Assembly: GCA_007026445.1 (NCBI GenBank)
Contig: VDMD01000001.1
Span: 3,224,001 to 3,288,000 of the forward strand
From: Schizophyllum amplum
Taxonomy: Eukaryota > Basidiomycota > Agaricomycetes > Agaricales > Schizophyllaceae
Direction: 5' to 3'
DNA length: 64,000 nt
Of the stretch, positions 21,864-32,841 are shown one piece after another. Under the pieces are notes generated by a model. The model saw nothing but the letters and a program-made list of their open reading frames with translations. It was not told where the DNA came from and ran no database searches. Position 1 is the first letter of the stretch; every line of letters starts with the position of its first letter. A program made the translations under genes and the position numbers.

Positions 21864-22644
21864 GTTGCTGTGGTATTGTTGTTATCTGGTAGGACGGTGT
21901 TGCTAGCTATATATTCCCTTCGGATGTCTCTTTTGTACATACCTGACAGCTTGGGCGTGGTCAGCAAAGCGTCTGGCTTAGCCAAGCTTAGTAATTGCCT
22001 TATCGGGTCCACAAATCCTTCAACTCGGTTGGAGGAAGCCGCTGACGGGTGCGCAGCGAGCTCATCCAACTCGCAGGCGCAGTCGCTGCCGACTTCGAGG
22101 GGGCTTCGTCGTGACAGTCTTGATTGGCCCTGTGGACCAGGTCGGACGCTTGGGCGGGAAGAAGGATCCCATGCTGCAGGGCCAGACTGTGAAGTAAAGG
22201 TGAGTCGGGCAGCATGGCCACACATAAGTATATTCATTCATGCAGCCCCGATTTACATACTAGTACAGCCATATGATAGCAAGCTATATAGGAATACATC
22301 TCCGTGCTGAGAAGCAGCTACAGAGGTCGACAAAGAAGAAATCATAACAGAGATTGGTCAAGGAGAATAAAACGGAGGGTGACACAAGGCAAGAAATCAA
22401 CACGACAGCGAAGAACAGACGGACCCACGGGTCTACGAAGGTGAATATGATACAGGAAGGAGCATATAACAAGAGGGCGTACTGTATGATAAATAGCGCT
22501 GGCCCGCCTGTGCAGCGTAAGGGAGGACTGACGCGTTCATTTGTGGCGCGAATGCTTTGATCGTTCCAGAAGTCGCGCTTTCGTGCGATGGGCAGCGAGA
22601 GCCCACAGCATGCAATACTGGCGACACAAGCGGCCTCGCATCTC
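21864..22644. other. Intergenic stretch between the NmrA pseudogene and the RING gene
   Basis: This holds the upstream flank of the pseudogene and the 3' flank of the RING gene. No motif-bearing ORF is visible. Confidence 0.45.
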
Positions 22645-24738
22645 CTAGCGCCGCCCTCGCTTTGCTTTCTTCGGCGCCTCAGGAATTTCGACCGGGCGCT
22701 GACATACGGGACAGCGCCCCGAGACGTCCGTCAGCCACGGGTCCAGACATGTTTTCTGTGAATGGAGGTGGTTAGTAAGGCGAGAGAGGAAAGATAAAGA
22801 CGAGGAGAATAAGGAGTGAGAAGAGTAGAAAACATACATGGAACACGTGACCGCACGCCAGCAGACGCAACGGTTGCGCGCCCTCTCCCGCATCAGCCAG
22901 CCGTAGCCGATCTTCTTCAGTGACACCCTCCGGCGCTGGAGAGGTGGCCGTGATCGTGGGCGCAGCAGCAGCAGCGGTTGTGTCTGCCGTAGGCGCTGCA
23001 CCTGCAGCGGCAGCGGGAGTTGCACCCACCACCCGCTTCGGCTCTTCGAAGTCCATCAAACAAATCGCACACGCTGCACGATTCCCCTCCAGCACCACAC
23101 TCGGGAAGCCCTCCAGATCCCAATGGTCTTCCCAGCTCGCCGGCTCCGTTTTCTCTTCCGTTCCCTCGTGCCCGCCCTCTTTGCCTCCCTCGCCCTCCTT
23201 CTCCCCACTGCCCTCGCCCTTGGTTTTACTTCTGCGCGATTTGCGGAGGAAGCGGAACCATGTATGTCGCTTTGGCTGCTGCTGCTGCTGTTGGGTAGTG
23301 GGCTTGGGCGATGGCGGGTACGAGTAGGCGACCTCGGGGATCTTGACCTGCTCTTCGGCTGGGGCGTCGGGCGGCGGCGGGATGTACATGACGAGCGGGA
23401 TGCAGTCGACGGCGTGGCGGGGGAGCTTGCCCACCGCGGGTCGGATGGGGCCGCCGTTTTGCAGGGGGTGACGGCCGATGCAGATAAGGAAGATGTTCCA
23501 GATGAGCTAGGGGGTGGTGTCAGTGGGTGGTGAGGCACTTAGAGTGGAGGGGGAAGACGTACGAAGAGCACGGGTGCGATGATGAAGACGACCATTCTGG
23601 GGGCGTTGTGAGTATGAACTGAAGGGAGGGAGGGAGGAAAGTGCGCACCCTAGAGCGAGGACCTCGAGGACCATGAGGTACATGATGCAGAGGATCGCAA
23701 AGACAAGCCACCAGAGGTGCGGCGCATCGTACCGGCAGGTGTCCACGGACGTGTATTCGAGGATGTGCGCGGTCAGGAACCAGCTCAGCGTGAGCAGCGA
23801 GACGAGTGTGTTCATGCTGAGCGGGGATGAATATTTTATTCAGAAAAAAAAACGGCAAACTGACCGTCCATAGAGCCTGGTGCGAGGTAAGGCAGGCGTT
23901 TCTGCCGACTGATGGGCAGTTGACTGGGCGGCGGCGGCGGCGGCGGCGGCTGAGCGAGAGCCGGGCTCGTGCGCGAGTGGGGGTTGGAAATTGTTGAGCG
24001 TGACGGCGGGCCTGCTTTCCGGATCACGCGCGTCGCTGCATGAAGCTGTTAACGATGGTGTTGACGTTGAAGAGACGCACACACGTTGACCGGTCCCTCG
24101 TCCATCCCCAATAATGCATGCCGCACGAGAGCACGACGCGTACCGCCCAGACGATCGCCCACGCGCCGAGCGGGCGGTCACAAGCTCTGAACTCGTTCGT
24201 GTTCTTCTCGGGGTTCGGGCTCTGCGTGTTCGCAGCGATGGCCACTAGCACGACGATTGCGGCAATCTGGGGATTAGAGCTCAGCGGAAGGCACGCACTG
24301 TTAGTGCAAACGACACACCTGCGTCAAGCCCCAGCATAGGCGCCAGTAGAGCCCTACGAGAGCGCGCCGCTCTCGCGAACCCGTCCTGCCGTACCCAAAG
24401 AATTCTTTCGTCCGTGTGTACAGCGAGCGATCGTGTCGAAACGGCGCGATCGATGGAAACGCCGCCGCTGGACGTACTGTGGGCGCCACAGCCTCGTCAT
24501 TCTGCACCGGCGGCGGCGGCGGTGAGGGCAGTTGCAGCTGCGCATGGCGAATAGGGCGTGTGACTGCAGGGAAAGGTGTAGAGGGAGGCGAGGGCCCGTC
24601 GTGCGAGGTCCGCGGCGCGGGCGGTGTTGCTGACTGCGCGGCGCTGTGTGGAAGGAAGGAAACCGGTGCTGCTTCCTGGGACGACACGTCATTCTCAGAG
24701 CGAACTCTGCGCACGGAGGACGCGCGGGAGACGGACAT
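22645..24738 (-). CDS. Membrane-anchored RING-H2 E3 ubiquitin ligase
   Basis: Seven exons on the minus strand (24738-24319, 24266-24085, 24035-23865, 23816-23649, 23596-23563, 23506-22838, 22755-22645) give 584 aa. The N-terminal about 130 residues are Ser/Pro-rich and presumably cytosolic. Hydrophobic segments follow: IAAIVVLVAIAA, GAWAIVWAVRVVLSCG, LVSLLTLSWFLTAHIL, WWLVFAILCIMYLMVLEVLAL and VVFIIAPVLFLIWNIFLIC. After a low-complexity Lys/Glu/Gly stretch comes a RING-H2 finger: CAICLMDFE ... LLACGHVFHKTCLDPWL ... GRCPVCQRP, with a long Ala/Thr insert between the first and second metal pairs. The last exon supplies the second half of the finger. It probably ubiquitinates membrane or secretory substrates. 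An in-frame ATG at 24837 would add 33 residues. The exact number of membrane passes is a guess. Confidence 0.85.
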
Positions 24739-25267
24739 GGCGGGCGGAGGCAAGCTCGCGCCGGGTTCGCTGACGTTGGCGCAAGAGCGGGGCCGAATGA
24801 AATCGCGCAGCACACCGGGCGCGAGGTGCCAAGCCAAGCACTGGCGTTTCCGTGAATTTGCCTATGTCGCTCTCAGAGTCCTCTGCAGTTGTTTGAGTTC
24901 CTTGTCCAATACTCGCGCCACGAAGGTTCGTTATAAGAGTGCAGACACCGACGGACGGTCCGGGCGTATGCGACGTGCCACGTGTCGTCAGGAACAGCTC
25001 CGTCATACTCGACTTACTGCAGCGGTAGGCAGCTGTGAAGCGCTTGACATAGATGTACTAATAAGACACCATCATGGGACGCACGTACCATGAAGGCCTT
25101 ACAAGGCTCTGATTAGTCTCGCTTGTTTTCCAGCCAAGTTCAACACTGAGCACGTGACTTTTTGAAGCCGGCCCGGTAAACCGTGAATCACCCACACGTG
25201 CATAGCGCCTCGTTGCCTTGTTTTTATTGTTCCCCCACATCACGACAACCAACACACTTGCCACACC
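24739..25267. other. Divergent promoter region
   Basis: This is the shared upstream region of the minus-strand RING gene and the plus-strand 629-aa gene. A cacgtg box lies near 25,151 (gagcacgtgac). No other gene is visible. Confidence 0.45.
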
Positions 25268-27411
25268 ATGGAGGGATACGCAGGCCCGTCCTCATATGTG
25301 GACGCCGGGCCAACTGTCCGCTATATAAGCGGCACAGAGCCCGGCGTCCTCGACCCTCGCCAGCCACAGCGGCTTCTCCGGCACCCAACGTCGCGCCTGC
25401 TCTTCGCCAGCTTCGACCCCCGCACCGCGTCTACCTTCGATCTATCCAAGCTGTCCCTCAAGGACGAGCTATACCGCCCGAAACGTGTTGTGATAGAAAT
25501 GGCCGCCACTGGCGCGTGCAGCTGGCGGTTCGTCCCCAAGGCGAAGCGCGGCCCAGGCGTGCAGGATGATGAAGGACAATGGCCGCGTGTCATCGAGATC
25601 TGCGGGTGCGTACACGGACCTTGGGCAAGGCATGTTATGACTGACTCGCCTCTAGGGAACTTGTCCACTGTACGGAAGACCAATGGGAGATCTACAAGCT
25701 CGACCCCTACTACGAGTGCACTGTGCACGTTTCGCCAGCCCTCACAACAATCATGCCGGCATCTCAAGGATCTTCCAATACAGCGGAAGACAAAATATTC
25801 AGCAAACGACGCGTGAACACGGAGGATCACAGCGCAGCTGCCCGTCCATCGAAGCGCTTCCGCGCCGACGAGAACGACGAGATGGACGACACAGAGGAGT
25901 CGAATCATCGCCCCGAACAGAGACGCGCACCATCTCGTGCCAGGTCACGCTCTGTCGGGCGGGAGGCCAAACGCCTGCGACCCGGATTCGAGCAGTTGCG
26001 GCGCCGCCAGAAAGTCAGCCAGCGCATGCAAGACGAGCAAGACCCAGACGAGGTCATGGGGGACTGGGTCCCCCCTACATACCAACCGAGCGATGCAACG
26101 AAACGAAAGGGTGCGCTTTCTGGCACAGCTAGTAACACGCGCAACTAACCTCACCCCAGTCTCCGGCCGCGACTCTCAGACTCGCGAGCGATCTCGATCA
26201 CCACCAGCAGATGATGATCACGAAGACGAAGACGGAGCGCGCCGAACTTATGAGAGAACACATGCCAGCAAACGCGCACGCACCACGTCTCCTCAATCTG
26301 CGCGACGCGTCGTCGAAAGCCGGCACGTCCAGCGCGAGCGATTGAAGAAGGCGAAACGCGAGGCCGAGCTCAAGGCCCGCGCACAACAAAAACACAAGGA
26401 GTTCCTGAGCAATGCGTTCGGCGGGACAATGCCTGATATAAACTACGCAAATGGTATACCCGCTTCACACTTTTGTCTACCCCACCACTGACCTGATCGT
26501 AGGATTCGCCACAAACGAGGCGCACGACGATTCTGATGACGAAGACGACGACCTCCCCGAAATCGACGAACTCGACGAGGACGAGGACGCCGAGCTCAAC
26601 GTGGACGAGGAGCCCGGCGACGAAGAAGCCGCACACCGCGCCGCCCTCGAGGAATCCCGCCGCAAACTCGCCGAGCTCGAGAAGGACCGCCCCCTCTGGG
26701 AAGAGCAGGCCCGCAAGCGCGCCCAGAGTGAGCACCCCGACACCACGCGGGTCCGAGCCGCCGAGGACGCCCAGCGCGCCGCCGCAGAGGCCCAGCGACA
26801 GCGGGAGGCCGAAGCACGCCGTGCCCGCGAGGCCGCCGAACGCGAAGAGCAGCAGCGGCAGCAGCAAGAGGCCGCGCGTCGCGCGGAGGAACGCCGCCAG
26901 CGCCAGCGGCGCTTCGCCTACGGGCCCTGGAGCACCGCGCGCGCGCTCGAGCGGTACCGCGCCCTCGCGGAGGATTTTGACAAGACGAAGTTCGCCGCGG
27001 ACACCCCGCTGGGGTTCGAGGATGTGCCGTGGCCGGTGCTGCACTCGCCGGTGAACTTCACGATTGAGGACGTGGACTGGGCGGCGGTGGAGGCGTTCTT
27101 CATGGCCGTAAGGCCGAGTATGAGGGCGCAGGACTATAAGACGTTCGTGCAGAAAAGTCATTTAAGGTGAGTGTGTGTGCGGGTGCAAGGCGTCGGTGGG
27201 GATTCTGATGCGTTATGTAGGTTCCACCCGGATAGGTGGCGGTCTCGTGGGTTGTTGAAGGCGGTTTTAGACGATACGGAGCGGGAATGCCTTGATGTTG
27301 GTGAGTGCACCCGGTCGTGCAGCCCGGATATGTTTGCTCAGACGCTTCACAGCTGCGAACACGGTCGCGCAAGCGCTGACGCCGATTTGGAGCGAGCTGA
27401 AAGGTCGTTGA
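25268..27411 (+). CDS. Coiled-coil protein with acidic stretch and C-terminal HPD motif
   Basis: Six exons (25268-25605, 25656-26110, 26160-26453, 26503-27166, 27221-27300, 27353-27411) give 629 aa. An N-terminal globular part contains SFDPRTASTFDLSKLSL and CSWRFVPKAKRG. The middle is Arg/Ser-rich with nuclear-localisation-like runs (RPSKRFR, SKRARTTSP). Then an acidic tract (DDSDDEDDDLPEID), a long Glu/Arg/Ala-rich coiled coil (about 430-520), and a compact C-terminal module: FAYGPWSTARALERYRALAEDF ... AVEAFF ... LRFHPDRWRSR ... AANTVAQALTPIW. The HPD triad inside a helical hairpin recalls a J-domain, but the typical upstream KKAYR motif is not obvious. The pattern recurs as a hypothetical fungal family. 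Nuclear function is inferred from composition only. The last two short exons are confirmed by the conserved-looking ending. Confidence 0.82.
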
Positions 27412-27776
27412 TCATATACCAGTGACCAGAGGATCACCTAGCGCAGTATGCCAGACGTATCGTGAGGGTCCTGCGCGTGCCCTTCTCACTCACAACTCCA
27501 TATACCGTGACTCACTCTACCCATCGTTCACGAAAAGGACTGTTGTATTCACAAAGGAATGTAGAACAAGCAAGCACAGACATTAGGAAACAACAAGCAT
27601 TGCTGAGCAACGTCCAATAAGTAGATGTAAATAGCCAGGATATGCAAGGGGCGTCACTGTCAGTAGATCTGGTGATGAGGGACGATACAACCGATACGCA
27701 GAGGTCGCCGAAACGGAAGCAAGTTACATAGCTCGCGAAGCCGCTGTGCTCGTCCGCCGGGAGGCATTGAGCAGAT
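27412..27776. other. Convergent 3' intergenic space
   Basis: This lies between the stop of the 629-aa gene and the stop of the minus-strand Ser/Thr-rich membrane protein. No ORF with recognisable features is seen. Confidence 0.5.
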
Positions 27777-29489
27777 CTATTGGTTCGCGACCTTGAGCAC
27801 CTTTTGTGGCGGCTGGTGGTCCTCCTCATCGTCACTCTCGTCCTCGTCGTCGTACTGCACCTTCGTCGAGAACGGATTCGGCAACTCCGTGTCGGCACGC
27901 GACATGCGGTCGCCGCCTAATGCGAGGCCCCGTCAGCTTCAAACATCCCGCTAGCCTTGACGAACAAGATACCACTCACCTCCCGGTTCGTAGTGCGCGG
28001 CGTAGCTCTCGCCGTTATGTGGCATGGGCTGCGGGGCCGCTGCGACAGTGTCCATGTCCAGCAGACTCCGCGCGCCCGACTTGTGGCGCATGAGCGGGGC
28101 GCTGGTCGGCGCGGCGGCGGAGGGCGTAGCGGGCGGCGGAGGTGCAGCGGCGGCGGGCGACACAGCAGCCGCCCCTCCTGGTCCATAGGGATCGTACCCG
28201 GCCTGTGTCGGCGAGTGCGACGGCGGATACTGATCGTAGCCCTGGTCGTACCCGCCATACGCGCTGGCGGTGTTGCCCGGCTGGTTCTGATAGTAGTCCG
28301 GCCCCGCGTACGCGGCATACGGCTGCGCCCCACCACCGCCATACTGATCGGCTGGGTACTGCGCAGCGTCGTAGTCATACGCGCCGTACTGAGACTGCCG
28401 GTTCGCGCCAGCAGCGACGCCCGCGCCCGCACCTGCACCTGCGACGCCGGCGGCGGCGTAGGGGCTGTCGTAGCCGGCGTTGTAGTAGTTGTTGAAGTCC
28501 TGCATGTTGTAGGCTTCGGTAGGCATGGGCTGTTGCTGAAGGGTGCCGTGCGAGTGGTCGGAGTACGGCTTGGAGGAGGGCGGGTAGGTCGAGGCGGGGT
28601 AGTCGTCGTCGTCCTCAAAGCGGGGGGCGGTCGCCATTGCGGCTTCTGCAGCGGCTTTCTCGACCTGAAGCGGGCGGGGTTAGCGGGGTTGTAGGCGAGC
28701 GAGGTGGCGAAGAGGGCAGATGGACGCACCTCTTTGTCAAACTTCTTCGCGCGTCGGCGACGGAGGAAGGCGGTGAGAGCAAAGAAGAGTATAGCAGCAC
28801 CAACGACGGCAACTGCTGTGAATGTACCGGCGACGGCACCTTTGTTGTCCCAGAATCTATGAATGAATTTAGCAGGGCTTGCGCGCGTAGATGATTTGAG
28901 AGCGCACCCAGTACTACCACTATTGTCGCTACTTGAAGTGCTGCTGGGAGCAGCACTGCTAGTGAGAGACGGAGACGCGCCTACCACAACAGTCCTGGTC
29001 ACTTCGGTGCCACCGGTATCGGTGGTGATAGCGATGCTTGTGGAGGACTCTGTGCTCGCTTGAGAAGTGGTGCTAGTTGTCTGCTCCGTTGTCGAAGTAC
29101 TACTGGAGGTGGTTGTAGACGAGCTGGACGAGGTGGTAGAACTACTTGTTGTTGTCGGTGTTGACGAAGTAGTTGTAGAGGAGGAGGAGGAGGAAGTAGT
29201 CGTCGAGGAGGTTGTTGAGGTTGTCGTCGGGGTGGAAGGGGTGGTGCTGGTGGAGGGGGTCGTGGCGGTGGTCTCTTCCTGGGTGGTCGTGGCTTCACGG
29301 GTGGTGGTCGCCTCAGCAGAGGTCGTTGTGTCCGTGGCATCACCACCACTATAAGCAAAAATATATATTAGGGGAAGGAATACGCTTGGAGAACAATAGC
29401 ATACCCGAATATTGAGGAGAACGCTGCTTCCCCGACGCCACATCAGCCGGAGCGATCAACAAAGCGGGGGCGGGGGACTCACAATCCAT
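27777..29489 (-). CDS. Ser/Thr-rich single-pass membrane protein, sensor-like
   Basis: Six exons on the minus strand (29489-29483, 29423-29405, 29348-28908, 28856-28730, 28664-27980, 27916-27777) give 472 aa. The first exon is only 7 nt and the second 19 nt. They encode MDSFSSIFGGG, so there is no cleavable signal peptide. Residues about 15-155 are a nearly pure Thr/Ser tract, expected to be O-mannosylated. A transmembrane segment follows (AVAVVGAAILFFALTAFL) with the basic stop-transfer RRRRAKK. The cytosolic tail is rich in Tyr, Pro, Gly and Gln and ends in an acidic patch and KVLKVANQ. This layout matches Mid2/Wsc-type wall-stress sensors in general form, but no WSC domain is present. An N-out signal-anchor topology is inferred. 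Confidence 0.8.
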
Positions 29490-30716
29490 ATTCCACGGGC
29501 TCTATGAACTTCTAAACGCGCTGAACTTCAGCAAAATATGGTCGAGGTAAAGAGCGTCGTGGAAGGAAGAAATGCGGGGTTTGCAAGCCGGCTCCAACGT
29601 CGTGGTCGGTGGAAAAGAGGGGATTTCAATCGGGATTATGTAACACGCGGCACGTCGCTGAGCGGGAGCAGCGCGTCGGCAGCTGAGTCCGACTCTCGGC
29701 AGAGTCCAGGCGCACAAATGTCAAAAGGAAGGGACGCCCGGACTCAGGCTTTCACTTGGTGGTGCTGGCAGAGAACAACCAGCAAGCACGGACTACAACG
29801 GCCTTCGAGCTTCGGCTGCGCACTGTTCGCAGCAGTCCGTTCGAACTTCGCATCAACGGGGGAGATGCATCTGATGGCGCATCAGTGACCCGAGATCACG
29901 TGTAAGTACGGTTCGCAAAATGAACAGGCATCCTCCGTCCTCCATCATCGGATCCTTTCAGAGGTACTTATGGCTGGCTATACCCTTGTCCACTAGGCAC
30001 ATGGGAAGCAATGGGACACCACCAAACCCACTTGTGACAGTGTTTTGCCTCGCTGCGAGCCATCAAGGCCGTCGCCATCCGAGGCACCTCAGACTCTCCG
30101 CCTCCCGGTCAAGGCCAGTCTCCAAGTTAAAAGCCATTCATCTCCTTGCTCTCCGCGAATCATCTGAGCTGGAGCCTGTCACGCGCAAGTCACGCACTCA
30201 ATAGCGCGCGTCCCGTGCGCGGCTCGGCCAGTATCGCCAATGCGACCATCCAGAGCCCTACATACTCGACCTCTGATGAGCGAGCTTTGACCGGTGCGTG
30301 AGCCCTCCAAGAGACCAGACAAGAGGCCAAGGCAAGCATACATAGTCTGCCAAGGACACAGCACTGACGCGCGACATGCAGATTGCATGTATACGTGTCC
30401 GGCCTCCCTCGACCTGATAATGGTCTTCTGTGTCGTCAGGCCTCAGCTCCCGGTATGTACGGCGGGACCACAGGCGCTGATCTGGCCCACCCTAGTCCTT
30501 GACGTCTGACGCCTTCATCCCGTACCATTAGAAGGCACAGGGCCTCACACAATACTGTATCGGGGCACGGGGTCACCCCTACTCAGCGTGCGAGGGCCAC
30601 CCTTCGTCCTCGACAGCTCCTCGCGGGGAAAGAAACAAAGTTGCCTGCGTATAAAACGCGTGGCCTCCATTCTTCTCCGACCAAGCGATCCCCCGGTTGC
30701 TTGACCTGCGTGCGCC
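29490..30716. other. Intergenic stretch with a TATA element near its right end
   Basis: I find no spliced gene here. The frames at 29538-29888 and 29920-30204 have no motif and no supporting splice sites. A tataaaa at 30650-30656 lies 61-67 bp upstream of the secreted-protein start and is the likely core promoter of that gene. Confidence 0.5.
30650..30656 (+). promoter_or_regulatory. TATA box of the small secreted protein gene
   Basis: The sequence tataaaa lies 61 bp before the ATG at 30717, a normal distance for a fungal core promoter with a short 5' leader. Confidence 0.5.
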
Positions 30717-31809
30717 ATGCTCACTGTCGCCCGCGTCTCGTCTTGGCTCTTGGTCATTGTCCCTCTCCTGGTGCAGGCGGTATCGTCCGAAGACATGAAT
30801 AGTCAGCGCTGTGCGCGCGGCTTGCCGCCGTCGGCTCAAGCCAACTTGCGCAGGTCGTCTGCGACAGAGAGTATGTGTATCGATTGTCTGGCAACCTCCG
30901 ACCCCTCACTCACCGTCAGCCACTAGGAGCGGAATCGTCGCACCCACCCACCACGTAAGCGCTGTTTCCCCCCGGTCATCGCACAGATCATCTGACCGAC
31001 CCTAGCTACACCGGCCTCCTTGAAGTACACGACGATGAATCAGGTAATGTACTGGGCTTCGTCAGTGCTACCGATATGTATGTGGCCTCTCTTCTACAAT
31101 CTGTATACTTGCTAATAAAACTATCACTTCAGCTCGTTCCTTAGATTCACTCGCGAAGAGGGCTTGCGCGTCAGCATCTCAACGAACAACCTTTGCGCGC
31201 CATTCGACATCCTCGCCATCGTATGTCCCATTTCACTCCACTTCCCGTTTCCCTGACAATCTGTTAGAACGCCGAATTTTCGAGTCCTCACTACGTCGGC
31301 ATTGCAGGCGGACCACTCAAGCACAACAGCATAAAGTACGTCGTGCCGCCGAAGCCTGTTTGCCATCCGCTGATCTATGCTCATACTTAGTACGGCTGCT
31401 TTCACAAATGTCGATCAGAGTATGTTTTTTAGAAAGCAGACTTCACGGTGGGCCTCCTAACCTACTTCTTCTTGGCAGCCGCCGCCGGTTCTGTCGATGG
31501 TCGCCAGTCTGCCATCTGGACTATGAACCCGCATTCGAAGGCACTCAAAGGTCAGTCTGTTCATCATGCCGATGACTTTGCAATTCCAACCCCTCTATAC
31601 CACAGCCCATCTGATCAACCCCGACGGTAGCAGGCCAAAGACAACATTGGCATACGACGCACGCGCAAACGCTTTCTTCTTCGTCGGTGACCTCGAAGCA
31701 TATAATGATGTGTTCTACTACTACATCGCTGGCGCGGTGGTAAGTACTATGTGCACTGTAGAACGTGCCTTCACTGATGCTTGTCTAGACACTCTACCTC
31801 GTCGACTGA
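30717..31809 (+). CDS. Small secreted protein, 221 aa, nine exons
   Basis: Exons 30717-30870, 30927-30954, 31006-31077, 31133-31220, 31268-31335, 31391-31419, 31479-31550, 31606-31739 and 31789-31809 total 666 nt. The product starts with a clear signal peptide (SSWLLVIVPLLVQAVSSED). The mature part contains YTGLLEVHD, SGNVLGFVSATDI, FDILAI, SAIWTMNP, INPDGSRP and ends FVGDLEAYND ... TLYLVD. It is rich in beta-type patterns and has only three cysteines. The pattern fits a family of extracellular agaricomycete proteins that often occurs in multiple copies with many tiny exons. Its molecular function is unknown to me. Nine exons in 221 residues is extreme fragmentation. Confidence 0.82.
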
Positions 31810-32841
31810 GCGATTGAGTCCCTTTGGCGGTGCCGTAGCCAACTGTAGGAACCTGGGCGAGGTCTTGAGGCGGTGCGTGTCCGACTGAAGACGCCGCTGT
31901 GACTAGCCTGAATTCCACCCTCTTGGACCTATTGGACATGAAGTGACAATGGAGATATCGTTGAGTGGAGGGCAGCATTGCGGAGGGCGCGCGGCCTATG
32001 GCTCGAGCTTAGCAGGGCTGAAGGCGCTGATGCCAGCTCTCGGCTGTCGCATATCTTGCTTGTCCATAATAGCTGCCATAATGAATCACAGAACGGAGTC
32101 TCCACGGCTTGCAGTCTCAACAGCGGCACGCCATCCAACACACTGCTCGCATGCCGTCACGTGTTATGTTCGCGCTATGCACGCTCCGCTAACGGCCTAT
32201 TTTCCGACAGTCGTGCTTCCTCTTTGTGTGAGCTAGCGTTGCCCGCTTCTCCTCGGCAGAGGCTTGCGTGCACTCGGCATCTGTTTTCCTGCAGCCGCTG
32301 ACTATTTGACACCCGTGCCACAAACGGTAAAGCCTCCGCTCCAGTTCGGCAAGAACTATGTGCGCTCACGCCATAGAGCGACACTGTGCGACATGACATA
32401 CACCGTCTTGCTGATTGTGCGCGACTTGCAGGCCGAGATCTTGTTTTCTGTCGCTGCTGCGTGTACAGAACACTGCTTACTTCGTTTTCCTACGATTTTA
32501 TTGCTAACATCGAGGTGCGATGGAATGCAATTGTGGCGTGAATACCAAGTTAGCCATGTTTTTCCAAGTACTGCATGCACCTGAGCTTCAAGACCTACAG
32601 GGCGAGCTGGGAGTCACGGTACTTCAAAATTGAAGTCATTGCGCAGTGTAGCTGAAGCGCTGAACTCGGTTATGTCTAACCGACTTGATGGAATGGTCGA
32701 TGAGCGATCAGTTGGTAAGATTGGATAAGCCGTATTTCGCTTACGATGTGCCACCCAGGGTAGACGCATAGTACAAAAGGCTTTGAGCTCCAGGGAATCC
32801 AGCAGCATCGACTAACGAAGCACCAACCACACCACAGTAAC
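31810..32841. other. 1-kb stretch without a recognised gene
   Basis: No coherent coding model is visible on either strand. Base composition is lower in GC than the flanking genes. The last about 50 bp resemble the upstream flank of the NmrA pseudogene. Confidence 0.45.

Noticed and set aside
26370..27161. Minus-strand ORF of 263 codons opposite the coiled-coil exon
   Set aside because: It is the Leu/Gly/Val-rich complement of a Glu/Arg/Ala-rich coding sequence.
27917..29443. Single minus-strand ORF of 508 codons reading through the Ser/Thr-rich gene
   Set aside because: Its second half leaves the correct frame and becomes Arg/Pro-rich. The six-exon model keeps the TM and the Tyr-rich tail.
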